Below are positions 27,140 through 35,307 of a stretch of 64,000 nucleotides of DNA, piece by piece. This stretch comes from Verrucomicrobiia bacterium. GTDB lineage: Bacteria; Verrucomicrobiota; Verrucomicrobiia; Opitutales; Cerasicoccaceae. The notes beneath the pieces are model-generated. The model was not told the origin of the DNA and searched no databases. It worked only from the letters and a program-made list of their open reading frames with translations. The DNA lies in the NCBI GenBank assembly GCA_030425485.1, contig JAUIAM010000013.1, forward strand, positions 1-64,000. Direction: 5' to 3'. Numbering within the stretch: position 1 is the first letter of the stretch; each line of letters begins with the position of its first letter. The translations under genes were made by a program, and so were the position numbers.

Positions 27140-29371
27140 CTAGTCCTTCTTCGGGGGAAAGGGCGGCCGGGCGGCCTTGCTGCTCTCGCGCACGGGGAAC
27201 GGCATCCGCGTCATCCCGGTGGACATTTTTTCCGCCACCTTGAAGCGCGAAACCTCGCGCCGGAGGTTATTCACCGCCGTGTGCAGGGCCTGCGTGGCCT
27301 GGTCGAACTCGGCCAGTGACTCGTTCGAGCGCTGCGCACCCTCCTTCAAATTCGTCATCGCATCGCTGATCTGAAACGCACCCTGGGTCTGCGACTCCAT
27401 CCCCTCGCGCACCGAAGCAAATCGCGGCGACAACTCCTGCACCCGACGGATAATCTCGTCCAGCTGCGTGCTCAGTACGTCAATCTCGCTTACGCCACCA
27501 CGCACGCCCTCGGAGAATTTATCCATCTCCATGACCCCGGCGGAAACGGCGGTCTGCATCTCCTTTACCATCTGGTCAATGTCGACCGTGGCCTGCGCCG
27601 TCTGGCCCGCCAGGCGGCGAATCTCACGCGCTACGACGGCAAAGCCCAAGCCAAACTCGCCCGCCTTCTCCGCCTCGATCGCGGCGTTGAGCGAGAGTAG
27701 GTTCGTCTGCTCGGAAACCTTGTTGATCGCCGTCACCACCTTGTTGATGTTGTTCGCCTTTTCGGTAATGACGGCCAGCTTGGCCGAAATCGAGCTCGTC
27801 GCCCCATCCAGGTGCTGCATGGCGTCGGACATCCCCGCCAACTGCTGGCGGCCTGTTTCGGCCATTTCGGCTGTTTCTTTTGAGCTGGTGGACACCCCGT
27901 CCATCGTATTGAGCAACTCGCGCGAGGTGGAGGTGATCTGGCTCACCGCCGCGGCAATCTGCGTCGTGGAGGCTCCGAAATCCTGAATCGTAGCCTCCTG
28001 GGCCTTGGCCGTCCCGGTGATACGCGTGGCCGTGGAGACAAGCTGGATCGTGGCGTTCTTCACCTGCAAAAGCAGGCCATTGAGGCTGCCCACCATGTCC
28101 TTGATCGCTTGCAGCAGTTGCCCGGACTCGTCCTTGGTATCGATCTCCACGTCTGCCGTGAGGTCGCCCCGCGCCACCCGCTGCGCCAGCTCGTTGGCCA
28201 CCATGATCCGTCGGGAGAAGGCATTGGCAAAAAACCAGATGATGAGGATAATCACGATGAGCGAGCCCGCCACCAGCGAAAGGGTCAGCGTAATGGCATC
28301 CCAGGCCGGCCCCATGATCTCACTCTTGGTCACGGTCATAATCAGCCGCCAGTTCCCGGTGGGAATGTACGCGCTGGCCATAAAAGTCGTTTCGCCTACG
28401 AGGGGATCATCCACCTCGACCACAGCCGTGTCCCCGCGGCTGAGCGAATAACGCTCGAAAATATCGCGGTAGGTGTTGCTGATGTCGTCCGTGAGCAGTT
28501 TTTCAGCTTTGGAGGGATCGTACTCCAGCATCCCCGTGGCGTCATTAAAGGTCAGCACATCGACCAGGAATGATCCAGGGCCGCCATCTTCACCCGGCTT
28601 GATGAACAGTTTCTCCACCGGGGCCGTGCGCAACTCCTTACCGTAAGTCGTGGCCACAATGTTGCCTCGTCCACTAACCAGGATAAACTCCGCCGTCTCG
28701 TAGGGTTTGAGCTCGTTGATAAAGTCCTGCAAAAAATTCAGCCCGCGGTCCACCGCCGCCATCCCGGCGAAACGCCCATTCATCACGATCGGGCTCGACT
28801 GCTCAATGATCAGGTTTACCTCATTGTAAACGTAAGGCTCGGTCATGAGGTAGGGTTCGGGCGCGCCGCGCAGGTAGTGCTCCTTCATCCCTCCGTAGTA
28901 GAGCGACTCCTCCATGGCCACCAACGGCTCAAGCGTCAGAACGTCGTTTTTGGCCGGGTCGCGAAACCAGTACGGCAAAAAGCGCCCATCTTCACCAATG
29001 TAGTCCACGCTCCCGAAGACTGGTTCAACGCCCCGTGTATCCTGCCCGTCGGCATTAGGTTCATAGCCAATCGATGCACCGATAAACTGCGGAAAATGCT
29101 CCAGTACTTCACGAATGAAAGCCACCGACTGCTTGCGCTGGCCAAACATCCCCGCCTGCTGGGCCAGGGCCATCGTGCGCACCACCGTCACGGCTTCAAG
29201 GTTACCCTGCTCAATATGCATGGCCGCCTTGTTTAATTCCTGCTGAATAATTTCCGACTCCTTCAGCATCATCTGGCTGTGGATGCGGGTCAGGTTAATC
29301 CAGGCCAGCGCCAGCATGATGACCAGTACCGGCACCACCATGTAGAGGAGTATTTTAGAGCGCAGGGTCAT
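27140..29371 (-). CDS. Methyl-accepting chemotaxis protein, double-Cache sensor (WspA-like)
   Basis: 743 residues. TM1 about 8-28; periplasmic region about 29-350 of double-Cache type (LREVLEHFPQFIGASIGYEPN, VDYIGEDGRFLPYWFRDP, VNLIIEQSSPIVMNGRFAGMAAVDRG); TM2 about 358-380; HAMP to about 435; then the long helical signalling domain with hairpin tip VSEQTNLLSLNAAIEAEKAGE and FAVVAREIRRLAGQTAQAT. No C-terminal CheR-binding pentapeptide. Cache domains usually bind small molecules. It overlaps the upstream receptor gene by 4 bases (ATGA) and the CheW gene follows after 8 bases, so all are one operon. Confidence 0.93.
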   Translation of the reverse strand: MTLRSKILLYMVVPVLVIMLALAWINLTRIHSQMMLKESEIIQQELNKAAMHIEQGNLEAVTVVRTMALAQQAGMFGQRKQSVAFIREVLEHFPQFIGASIGYEPNADGQDTRGVEPVFGSVDYIGEDGRFLPYWFRDPAKNDVLTLEPLVAMEESLYYGGMKEHYLRGAPEPYLMTEPYVYNEVNLIIEQSSPIVMNGRFAGMAAVDRGLNFLQDFINELKPYETAEFILVSGRGNIVATTYGKELRTAPVEKLFIKPGEDGGPGSFLVDVLTFNDATGMLEYDPSKAEKLLTDDISNTYRDIFERYSLSRGDTAVVEVDDPLVGETTFMASAYIPTGNWRLIMTVTKSEIMGPAWDAITLTLSLVAGSLIVIILIIWFFANAFSRRIMVANELAQRVARGDLTADVEIDTKDESGQLLQAIKDMVGSLNGLLLQVKNATIQLVSTATRITGTAKAQEATIQDFGASTTQIAAAVSQITSTSRELLNTMDGVSTSSKETAEMAETGRQQLAGMSDAMQHLDGATSSISAKLAVITEKANNINKVVTAINKVSEQTNLLSLNAAIEAEKAGEFGLGFAVVAREIRRLAGQTAQATVDIDQMVKEMQTAVSAGVMEMDKFSEGVRGGVSEIDVLSTQLDEIIRRVQELSPRFASVREGMESQTQGAFQISDAMTNLKEGAQRSNESLAEFDQATQALHTAVNNLRREVSRFKVAEKMSTGMTRMPFPVRESSKAARPPFPPKKD

Positions 29372-31617
29372 ACCTCACCCTCCTCTTCCGACTCAGGCTT
29401 CTCATCGCTCGTCATGTGAAACTGTTCGATGCCCTCCTGCATGTCGCGCACCGTCCGGCTCAACTGGTCGGTCGCGTTTCGGAAGCCGTCCAGCGAGGCC
29501 GAGGTTTGCATGGCGGCGCTGTTGAGGTTGGCCACGGCCTCGGAAATCTGGGTCGCCCCAACCGCCTGCGAGGACATCCCCTCGCGCACGCTGTCAAAGC
29601 GGGGCGTCAGGTTCTCCACCTGCTGAATAATCGTCTCCATCTGGCCACTTAAGTGGCCGATATTGTCCGTGCTCGTGCGCACGGCTTCGGTAAATTTATC
29701 CATCTCCATGACCCCGGCTGAAACCGAGCTCTGCATCTCCTTCACCATCTGCTCGATGTCCTGCGTGGCCACGGCGGTCTGGTCCGCCAGACGGCGAATT
29801 TCCCGCGCCACCACGGCGAAGCCCATCCCGTACTCACCCGCCTTCTCCGCCTCGATGGCGGCATTGAGCGAAAGCAGGTTGGTCTGGTCGGCCACCTTGG
29901 CAATGGTCGTGACCACGGCATTGATGTTCTGCGCCCGCTCGGCGATGACGGATAGCTTGCCGGTGATCGACTGCGTGGCTTCGTCGAGCTGACCCACGCC
30001 TTCGCGCATGTCCTCGACGTGATTGCGCCCCTCGCCGGCTAACTCCGCCGTACCGCGCGCACTCTCCGACACCTTGTTCATCGTGTTGGAAAGCTCCTGC
30101 GAGGTGCTGGAAATCTCCTTCACCGCAGCCGCAATCTCTGTTGACGACGAGCCAAAGTCCTGCACCGTCCCCTCTTGCAGGCTAGCCGTGCCCTTGATCT
30201 CACTGGCCGCACCGGCCAGGCGCTGGCTCGACTCCTTCACGCGCCCGATCAGGGCATTCAAATTCTGAATCATGGCCAGGATCGCCCGGAACAACTGCCC
30301 GGTTTCGTCCTGCTGGTTCTCCAGATCCATTTTCTTCGTCTCGGACTTCCGGCAACCGATCTCCATCTGCCGCGTGGCATCACCGAGTCGTCCGTTGGCC
30401 ACCAGGTCCGCGATCCGCGTCAGGTAGGTAATTGGCTTGGCAATAATACCACCCAAATAGGTGGCCAGCAGCCCAACCAGGATAAGCGCCACGATAGCAC
30501 CGATAATGGTGCGCTGCAAGATGACGCTGAAGGCGCGCTTCACCTCGAGGTGGGGCAGCTCAAATTCTTCCTCGAAGGCCGTCACCCCGATGACCCAGTC
30601 CCACGGGTGAAAGTAGGTGTAGTGCAGTTGCTTACGGAACACTTTGCCCGCAGCATCACGCCAAAGCACCTGCTCGGAGGCCACCTCACCCGGCTTGAGC
30701 CGGATGGCGCTGCTGCGAATATCCTCCAGGTAGGTATTGCCCTCGACATCACGCATCCGCTTCGCCTCAAAGCTCTCCATACTTCCGTCGGCGTTGAAGA
30801 CGACGATGTCCGAGCGTTTGGTATCCTGCCCGGACATAATCCAGGCAAAGCCCGTGTCCCCCACTTCCACCGCAGACATCGCGCGGCGCAGGCTGTCTAC
30901 CGACTCTCGCTTTACCCCCACGTACAGCATGCCGACGATCTCTCCGGCCTCGTCAAAAATCGGCTCGTAGGCAGACAGATACCAATTGTTTACCACAAAG
31001 GCGTTGCCCCGGTAGGTGTCCCCCTGCAGGACCACGGACAGAACCGGGTTGGGCATGCCATTAGGGTCAATGGCCGGGATGTAGGTGCCGATGGCGCGCT
31101 CACCGCTGCTGGTAGGTACATCGGTGGCCACGCGCAGCATGTCGCCATTCTCGTTAATGCGTTGGAAAATCGTCGCCGTTCCACCCATGATGTCGGACAC
31201 ATGGTCTACCACCGGAGTCCTTGCGGACAGGTTGCGGTTTTGGCCCAGCCAGGTCTCACCCACCAGCATTTCAGGCAGTTCAACCTGCTCTTCCTCTTTG
31301 GTCAGCTGGTTCATCGCCGACCAGGTGACCAACTTCTCGCCCAAGTGCAAGCCACCCATATCCTTGACGCGGTGCGCCGCCATCCGCAGCGAGGCGTCAA
31401 CCTTGTCCTGAAGCAAGCCGTTGGCGTTCTCGCAGAGGTTGTACACGTCACGGACGATCTGGTCCAAATTCTCCGAGACCATCTCGTCGAGCTGCCCTTC
31501 GATGACGCGGCTGCTGTGCTTCTCCTCCAGGAAGATAATGACCGCCAGCACCACAGCCGGCAGCAGTGCCGAAAAAAGTGCCAGACCCGTGACTTTGTGC
31601 CGAAGCTTAACTTTCAT
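29368..31617 (-). CDS. Methyl-accepting chemotaxis protein, Cache3/Cache2-type sensor (WspA-like paralogue)
   Basis: 749 residues, first gene of the chemosensory operon. TM1 about 11-30; a large periplasmic domain (to about 360) of the Cache3-Cache2 fusion type, with TATIFQRINENGDMLRVATDVP, ERAIGTYIPAIDPNG, YLSAYEPIFDEAGEIVGMLYVGV and FHPWDWVIGVTAFEEEF; TM2 near 375-395; HAMP; then the cytoplasmic helical domain with tip VADQTNLLSLNAAIEAEKAGEYGMGFAVVAREIRRLADQT. The signalling half is closely similar to the 743-residue receptor downstream, but the sensors differ, suggesting duplication followed by sensor exchange and two inputs to one kinase. Acidic tail EEEGEV. Confidence 0.93.
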   Translation of the reverse strand: MKVKLRHKVTGLALFSALLPAVVLAVIIFLEEKHSSRVIEGQLDEMVSENLDQIVRDVYNLCENANGLLQDKVDASLRMAAHRVKDMGGLHLGEKLVTWSAMNQLTKEEEQVELPEMLVGETWLGQNRNLSARTPVVDHVSDIMGGTATIFQRINENGDMLRVATDVPTSSGERAIGTYIPAIDPNGMPNPVLSVVLQGDTYRGNAFVVNNWYLSAYEPIFDEAGEIVGMLYVGVKRESVDSLRRAMSAVEVGDTGFAWIMSGQDTKRSDIVVFNADGSMESFEAKRMRDVEGNTYLEDIRSSAIRLKPGEVASEQVLWRDAAGKVFRKQLHYTYFHPWDWVIGVTAFEEEFELPHLEVKRAFSVILQRTIIGAIVALILVGLLATYLGGIIAKPITYLTRIADLVANGRLGDATRQMEIGCRKSETKKMDLENQQDETGQLFRAILAMIQNLNALIGRVKESSQRLAGAASEIKGTASLQEGTVQDFGSSSTEIAAAVKEISSTSQELSNTMNKVSESARGTAELAGEGRNHVEDMREGVGQLDEATQSITGKLSVIAERAQNINAVVTTIAKVADQTNLLSLNAAIEAEKAGEYGMGFAVVAREIRRLADQTAVATQDIEQMVKEMQSSVSAGVMEMDKFTEAVRTSTDNIGHLSGQMETIIQQVENLTPRFDSVREGMSSQAVGATQISEAVANLNSAAMQTSASLDGFRNATDQLSRTVRDMQEGIEQFHMTSDEKPESEEEGEV

Positions 31618-31693
31618 CGCAACAGGCAGTTAACTATCCGCACAGAGTGGTCCATGGCAAGCTATGATTGGACACCCGGTGCCCCGTGAAAAG

Positions 31694-31724
31694 AAAAAAG
31701 CGGCACACTCTCGGCGCCGCTTTT
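31694..31724 (-). terminator. Intrinsic terminator after the STAS gene
   Basis: The stem AAAAGCGGC (31696-31704) / GCCGCTTTT (31716-31724) has an 11-nt loop and, read on the minus strand, ends in a run of six T (complement of 31694-31699). It lies between the STAS gene and the first receptor gene, so the chemosensory operon probably has its own promoter or depends on read-through. Confidence 0.8.
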
Positions 31725-31746
31725 CGAAAAGAATTTCCTCTCGCAA

Positions 31747-32082
31747 TCAGGAAAGGGCCTGTACGGCCTCTTCGCGTGTTGCGTAGATCGGAAAAATGCT
31801 GGTGAAACCGGAGATTTCGAACACCTGCTTCACGTTCGGGTTCAAGGTTGCCAGGGCGATCGAACCGTCCAGCTTCTTGAACTGCTTGGCTGCGGCCAGC
31901 AACACACGCAGACCCGCACTGCTGATGTAGTCCAGCTCGCGGCAGTCTACCAGTACCTTGGCTTCGCCAGCGTCAACCAGCGCAGTCAGCTTTTCGCCCA
32001 GCGCGCCAGAGGTGGCAGCGTCGAGACGACCCTGCAGGCTGACGATGTTAATAGAGTCTTGTTTTTCCAGAGTGATTTCCAC
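31747..32082 (-). CDS. STAS-domain anti-sigma factor antagonist
   Basis: 111 residues, one complete STAS domain: MEITLEKQDSINIVSLQGRLDA, VLVDCRELDYISSAGLRVLL with the conserved phosphorylatable serine at Ser54/Ser55, and VFEISGFTSIFPIYATREEAVQ. Such proteins release a sigma factor or partner by binding an anti-sigma kinase when unphosphorylated. No anti-sigma kinase or phosphatase is adjacent. It lies directly upstream of, and in the same direction as, the Wsp-like operon, separated by a terminator. It could be the operon's output or an independent regulator of the glycan locus beyond; both are inference. Confidence 0.9.
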   Translation of the reverse strand: MEITLEKQDSINIVSLQGRLDAATSGALGEKLTALVDAGEAKVLVDCRELDYISSAGLRVLLAAAKQFKKLDGSIALATLNPNVKQVFEISGFTSIFPIYATREEAVQALS

Positions 32083-32356
32083 AGTGCGGAGTAATTTGAG
32101 GGTTAAATGGTTAATCCTGTAGGACTACGCCAGATAAAGACGCCTCAGGCGAACGGTTTCAAGGTTTTTTTGGCAACATACATCACGCGCTGACTAGGCT
32201 GTGTATGCAAACCTCGAAACGAGGAGACCAATGGGATTTTTCAGGCCGTAATCCCAGACGCGATGCGGTAGCATCGAAAGCGCAGGCTATGCCTGCTGCG
32301 GGGGTTGGGGGTGCATAGCCCCCAAAATCTATAGCAAGCATTTCGGTAACAGGCCC
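32083..32356. repeat. Intergenic repeat block: 20-bp end plus four-hairpin block, copy 2
   Basis: It contains the exact 20-base repeat CTAGGCTGTGTATGCAAACC at 32194-32213, then four hairpins: TGGGATT (32232-32238) / AATCCCA (32250-32256); CGATGC (32261-32266) / GCATCG (32271-32276), loop GGTA; GCAGGC (32282-32287) / GCCTGC (32291-32296); GGGGG (32307-32311) / CCCCC (32319-32323). Hairpins 2 and 3 are nearly identical to 196-231; 1 and 4 keep pairing with changed sequence. It lies between the divergently oriented outer parts of the STAS gene and the 3' end of the sugar transferase gene. Confidence 0.7.
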
Positions 32357-33760
32357 TCAGTACGCCGTCTCGGGCGGGTCGAAGACGATGCGCGCTGTCT
32401 TGAACATGATCTCAAAGTCCATCCACAGCGACCACTCGTTGATGTACTCCAGGTCGTAGTGGACGCGCTTGCGCAGCAGGTCCACGTCGGTGATCTCCCC
32501 CCGAAAGCCCTTGCACTGAGCCAACCCGGTCAAGCCCGGCTTCACGAAGTGGCGCTGCGGGTAGATCCGCACGTCGCGGCTGAAAATCTTGTCGTGCTCG
32601 GGCAGGTGCGGACGCGGCCCCACCACGCTCATCTCCCCCTTGAGCACGTTGAGAAACTGCGGCACCTCATCCAGACTGGTTTTGCGCAGGAAGGCCCCGA
32701 AGGGGTAAATACGCGGGTCGCCCTTGCTCGCCTGCCGGGCTTCGTCGTTCACCTTGCGCACGTGCATGGTGCGGAATTTATACAGCACGAACTCCCGGCG
32801 GTTGTAGCCCCGGCGTATCTGCTTGTAAAAAATCGGTCCCGGTGATTGCTTGCGCTGGCAAAGCCAAACCACCAGCAACAACACCGGCATGATAAACACC
32901 ACCACCGGCAGGGCAATGGCCAGATCGAACACACGCTTCATGGCGCGGTTGAGCGGGCTTTCCAGCGGCTCTTCCCGCAGGGTAAAGAAGGTGTGCGGCC
33001 CGTCCTTTACGCTGATCAACGGATAGTCAAAATACTCCGCCCAGGGGTTGAAAATCAGGATCTGGCAGCCCTCCTCCTCCGCCGCATCGAGGATCTCCTT
33101 CACCCATTCCTTCGAGTGGCGCGTCTCCAGCAGGATGATCTGGTTTACCTCCTTGGCCTGGATCGTCTCGCGCAGCCGGGAGACATCCCCCAGCACCGGG
33201 ATATCGATCGGCTGCGGGTTCTTCTCCTCGTAATTCAGCAAGCCGATGATGTTTAAGCCGATAGCCTGCTTGCTCCGCAGCCAGTCGCTGATGCTCCCAC
33301 AGGTCTTCGTTGTCCCCACCACCAGACAGGCCCGGGTATTCTTCCCCTTCAACACGTAGCCGGACAGCATACCCGGCAGGAACATGTTGAGCAAAAACAA
33401 CGCTGCGTACACGCAAACCAGGTACGTACCGATAAACACACGCGAGATCGCCTTGTCCTTTGTGGCAAAGATGATCGTGAACAGGATCAGCACCAGCACG
33501 AAAGTCTGGAGGTTTGTGACCTGAAACACCCGCGCGCGGTCGCGCACACTCACGCTCGGCCCCAGAATCGGGTAAAAATTAAAGAAAATCGCGCACGAGG
33601 CCAACACCCCCATCAGGTAAAGCGGAAAGTTAATCAGCTCGAACTCCAAACGCCCGAACCTCACCCCAATAACGGCCAGTGTAAAGAATAGCAGTGGCAA
33701 CGTCACAATAATGACGCACCCGTGCAGCGCTAGCAGGCCCTTATATCGACTATCGAGCAT
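32357..33760 (-). CDS. Polyprenyl-phosphate sugar phosphotransferase (WcaJ/WbaP-type initiating enzyme)
   Basis: 467 residues. Four to five N-terminal TM segments (about 10-140), a Rossmann-like middle domain ([19 protein letters not shown]...), another TM near 285, and the C-terminal bacterial sugar transferase domain: [79 protein letters not shown] and [16 protein letters not shown]. It transfers a sugar-1-phosphate to undecaprenyl phosphate, the first step of exopolysaccharide or O-antigen assembly at the inner membrane. It is divergent from the large polysaccharide operon, sharing a 240-bp intergenic region, so probably serves that pathway. Confidence 0.93.
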   Translation of the reverse strand: MLDSRYKGLLALHGCVIIVTLPLLFFTLAVIGVRFGRLEFELINFPLYLMGVLASCAIFFNFYPILGPSVSVRDRARVFQVTNLQTFVLVLILFTIIFATKDKAISRVFIGTYLVCVYAALFLLNMFLPGMLSGYVLKGKNTRACLVVGTTKTCGSISDWLRSKQAIGLNIIGLLNYEEKNPQPIDIPVLGDVSRLRETIQAKEVNQIILLETRHSKEWVKEILDAAEEEGCQILIFNPWAEYFDYPLISVKDGPHTFFTLREEPLESPLNRAMKRVFDLAIALPVVVFIMPVLLLVVWLCQRKQSPGPIFYKQIRRGYNRREFVLYKFRTMHVRKVNDEARQASKGDPRIYPFGAFLRKTSLDEVPQFLNVLKGEMSVVGPRPHLPEHDKIFSRDVRIYPQRHFVKPGLTGLAQCKGFRGEITDVDLLRKRVHYDLEYINEWSLWMDFEIMFKTARIVFDPPETAY

Positions 33761-33874
33761 ATAATCCCCTCACCTCATCGGTAAAACAGCCGTAAAATTG
33801 AGGATAAACCTTCAGCAATTTTAAAGATAGTTAAACGATCAGGATTAAGCATGAAGGGATTCCCTGGTTTGACA

Positions 33875-33925
33875 AGACTTAGAACTAAGCGCTGTCTTGC
33901 GCCATGCTTATAGTCTATTTATAAT
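33875..33925 (+). promoter_or_regulatory. Predicted promoter with palindromic operator for the polysaccharide operon
   Basis: A perfect -10 TATAAT (33920-33925) is preceded at 17 bases by TTGCGC (33897-33902) as -35. Transcription would start near 33932, about 70 bases before the regulator gene at 34001. Just upstream lies the palindrome CTTAG-AA-CTAAG (33879-33890), itself flanked by AAGAC (33875-33879) and GTCTT (33894-33898). A regulator bound there would touch the -35. The GbsR/MarR-like protein encoded first in the operon is the obvious candidate. Confidence 0.5.
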
Positions 33926-34000
33926 AACGTTAGCCTGACATTTTCATTTTATTTTGAAATAAGTTAAGCATAGGTGTAAATTACCGATAACGACATCACT

Positions 34001-34492
34001 ATGGCCTCAACGGCACAGCCCACGACTCTGACGGATATCGAGCGCGAAGTCATCGCGTTCTTCGTTGGTGCTGTCCAGGCTCTCGGCCTGCCCAAGTCGC
34101 TCGGCGAAATCTACGGGCTCCTCTACATCTCCCCCGAGCCCCTCTCGATGGACGAGATAATGACCCGCCTACAGATCAGCCTCGGCTCGGCCAGTCAGGG
34201 CTTAAAACAACTTCGTTCTTTCAATGCGGTGCGTACCGCCTATAAACCGGGTCAACGTCGTGACTACTACGAAGCTGAAACCGAAATGCGCAAGCTGCTG
34301 GGAAATTTCCTGCGCGAGCAGATGCGTCCCCACCTCGAAGCGGGCAAAGAGCGCCTCGACCACCTGGAGGAACTCATGAGCGCAAGCCCGGACATCGCAC
34401 CGACACAGCGTCAACGCATCCAGAAGCTCCAAAGCTGGAACCAGCACGCAGATCGGCTCCTGCCAATGCTCAACCTCTTCCTGCGCTCATGA
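34001..34492 (+). CDS. GbsR/MarR-like winged-helix transcriptional regulator
   Basis: 163 residues. The winged-helix region (about 18-95) has the GbsR-type pattern LGLPKSLGEIYGLLYISPEPLSMDEIMTRLQISLGSASQGLKQLRSFNAVRTAYKPGQRRDYYEAE, in which the recognition helix is LGSASQGLKQLR. A helical C-terminal half probably dimerises. It is the first gene of the polysaccharide cluster and overlaps the NusG paralogue by 4 bases (ATGA), so the two regulators are made together. Likely an autorepressor or local switch for the operon; the ligand is unknown. Confidence 0.85.
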   Translation: MASTAQPTTLTDIEREVIAFFVGAVQALGLPKSLGEIYGLLYISPEPLSMDEIMTRLQISLGSASQGLKQLRSFNAVRTAYKPGQRRDYYEAETEMRKLLGNFLREQMRPHLEAGKERLDHLEELMSASPDIAPTQRQRIQKLQSWNQHADRLLPMLNLFLRS

Positions 34493-35040
34493 CTTTCCCC
34501 GACAAACCCGGTTGGTACTGTCTCAAAACCCAGCCCAAGCGCGAGCGCATCGCCGCGGTCAGCCTGAACGACATCGACGGCGTCCGGGCCCTCTACCCGC
34601 AGGTCCGCTACGAGCGCCAATCCAGCAAGGGCAAGCGACACATCCTCGAGCCCATGTTTCCCAACTACCTCTTTGCCCGCTTCACGCCCCAGGAGCACAT
34701 ACGGGCCGTAGGCTACGCCCGCGGCGTCGCCTACGTGGTCAAGCACGGCAACACGCTCATGCCCGTCCACGATGCCGTCATCGCCGAGATCGCCTCCCTG
34801 GCCAAGGACAACATCCTCGACCTGCCCCTCGTCCCCCTCCAGACCGGGGACAATATCCGCATCATCGCGGGTATCTTCGAGGGCAGCACAGCCGACGTCG
34901 TCCGGCTCATCCCGGGCAGCGAGCGCGTAAAGCTCCTGCTCGAGCTCCTTGGCCGCGTAAGCGAAGTCGAACTTTCTCTGGATCAGGTGGAACGCCATTA
35001 CCGCCACCCCCTGCAGTCCTCCAAAAAAGAAGGTGCCTGA
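34489..35040 (+). CDS. NusG paralogue (RfaH/LoaP/UpxY-like transcription elongation factor)
   Basis: 183 residues. An N-terminal NGN domain (about 5-110: GWYCLKTQPKRERIAAVSL, YPQVRYERQSSKGKRHILEPMFPNYLFARF, VRGVAYVV-like segment) is joined to a KOW domain (about 120-155: LQTGDNIRIIAGIFEGSTADVVRLIPGSERVKLLLELLGR). Its place as second gene of a long glycan operon marks a specialised NusG paralogue rather than housekeeping NusG. Such proteins (RfaH, UpxY, LoaP) bind paused RNA polymerase at a leader site and suppress termination through long operons. An ops-like 12-mer lies 66 bases after its stop codon. KOW fold state (RfaH-like alpha hairpin or not) cannot be seen. Confidence 0.87.
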   Translation: MTFPDKPGWYCLKTQPKRERIAAVSLNDIDGVRALYPQVRYERQSSKGKRHILEPMFPNYLFARFTPQEHIRAVGYARGVAYVVKHGNTLMPVHDAVIAEIASLAKDNILDLPLVPLQTGDNIRIIAGIFEGSTADVVRLIPGSERVKLLLELLGRVSEVELSLDQVERHYRHPLQSSKKEGA

Positions 35041-35106
35041 CCTTCAACCCCCAACCTGTGCCCTGCACACCCCCACGATTGGCTTTGCTCCCCGCATCCG
35101 GCCAAG

Positions 35107-35118
35107 GGCGGCAGCGTG
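35107..35118 (+). promoter_or_regulatory. ops-like element (candidate NusG-paralogue recruitment site)
   Basis: GGCGGCAGCGTG, on the transcribed sense strand, differs from the E. coli ops sequence GGCGGTAGCGTG only at base 6. A T-rich stretch follows five bases later. It lies in the 267-bp leader between the NusG paralogue and the exporter genes, where an RfaH-type factor would load. Base 6 is one RfaH reads in E. coli, so the mismatch is a caution. Confidence 0.35.
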
Positions 35119-35131
35119 GGAAATTTTTACA

Positions 35132-35274
35132 TTTGTAGATTCAGAAGTTTGTAGATTCACAAATTAGCAACTTGAAATGACGTTGCTATACTCATTGAGC
35201 GTTCCCAGATCATCGCACCGATTCAAGTTACACATTTACAAATTTCTAAATCTAAAATCTTACGAATCTACAAA
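35132..35274. repeat. AT-rich nested inverted repeats upstream of the exporter genes
   Basis: TTTGTAGATTC occurs at 35132-35142 and again at 35148-35158, and its exact reverse complement at 35264-35274. Nested inside are AACTTGAA (35169-35176) and TTCAAGTT (35222-35229). The AT content contrasts sharply with the GC-rich genes on both sides. The transcript could fold into a long branched hairpin in the leader of the exporter genes. Related AATTTATAAA words recur at about 35289-35299 and 36169-36202. Confidence 0.55.
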
Positions 35275-35307
35275 TTCAACGAATTTAAAAATTTATAAAC
35301 CTGCCTT

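Noticed and set aside
35041-35307. AT-rich leader considered as a phage or plasmid attachment site or riboswitch
   Set aside because: No integrase, tRNA or conserved aptamer core was recognisable; inverted repeats alone do not support either.
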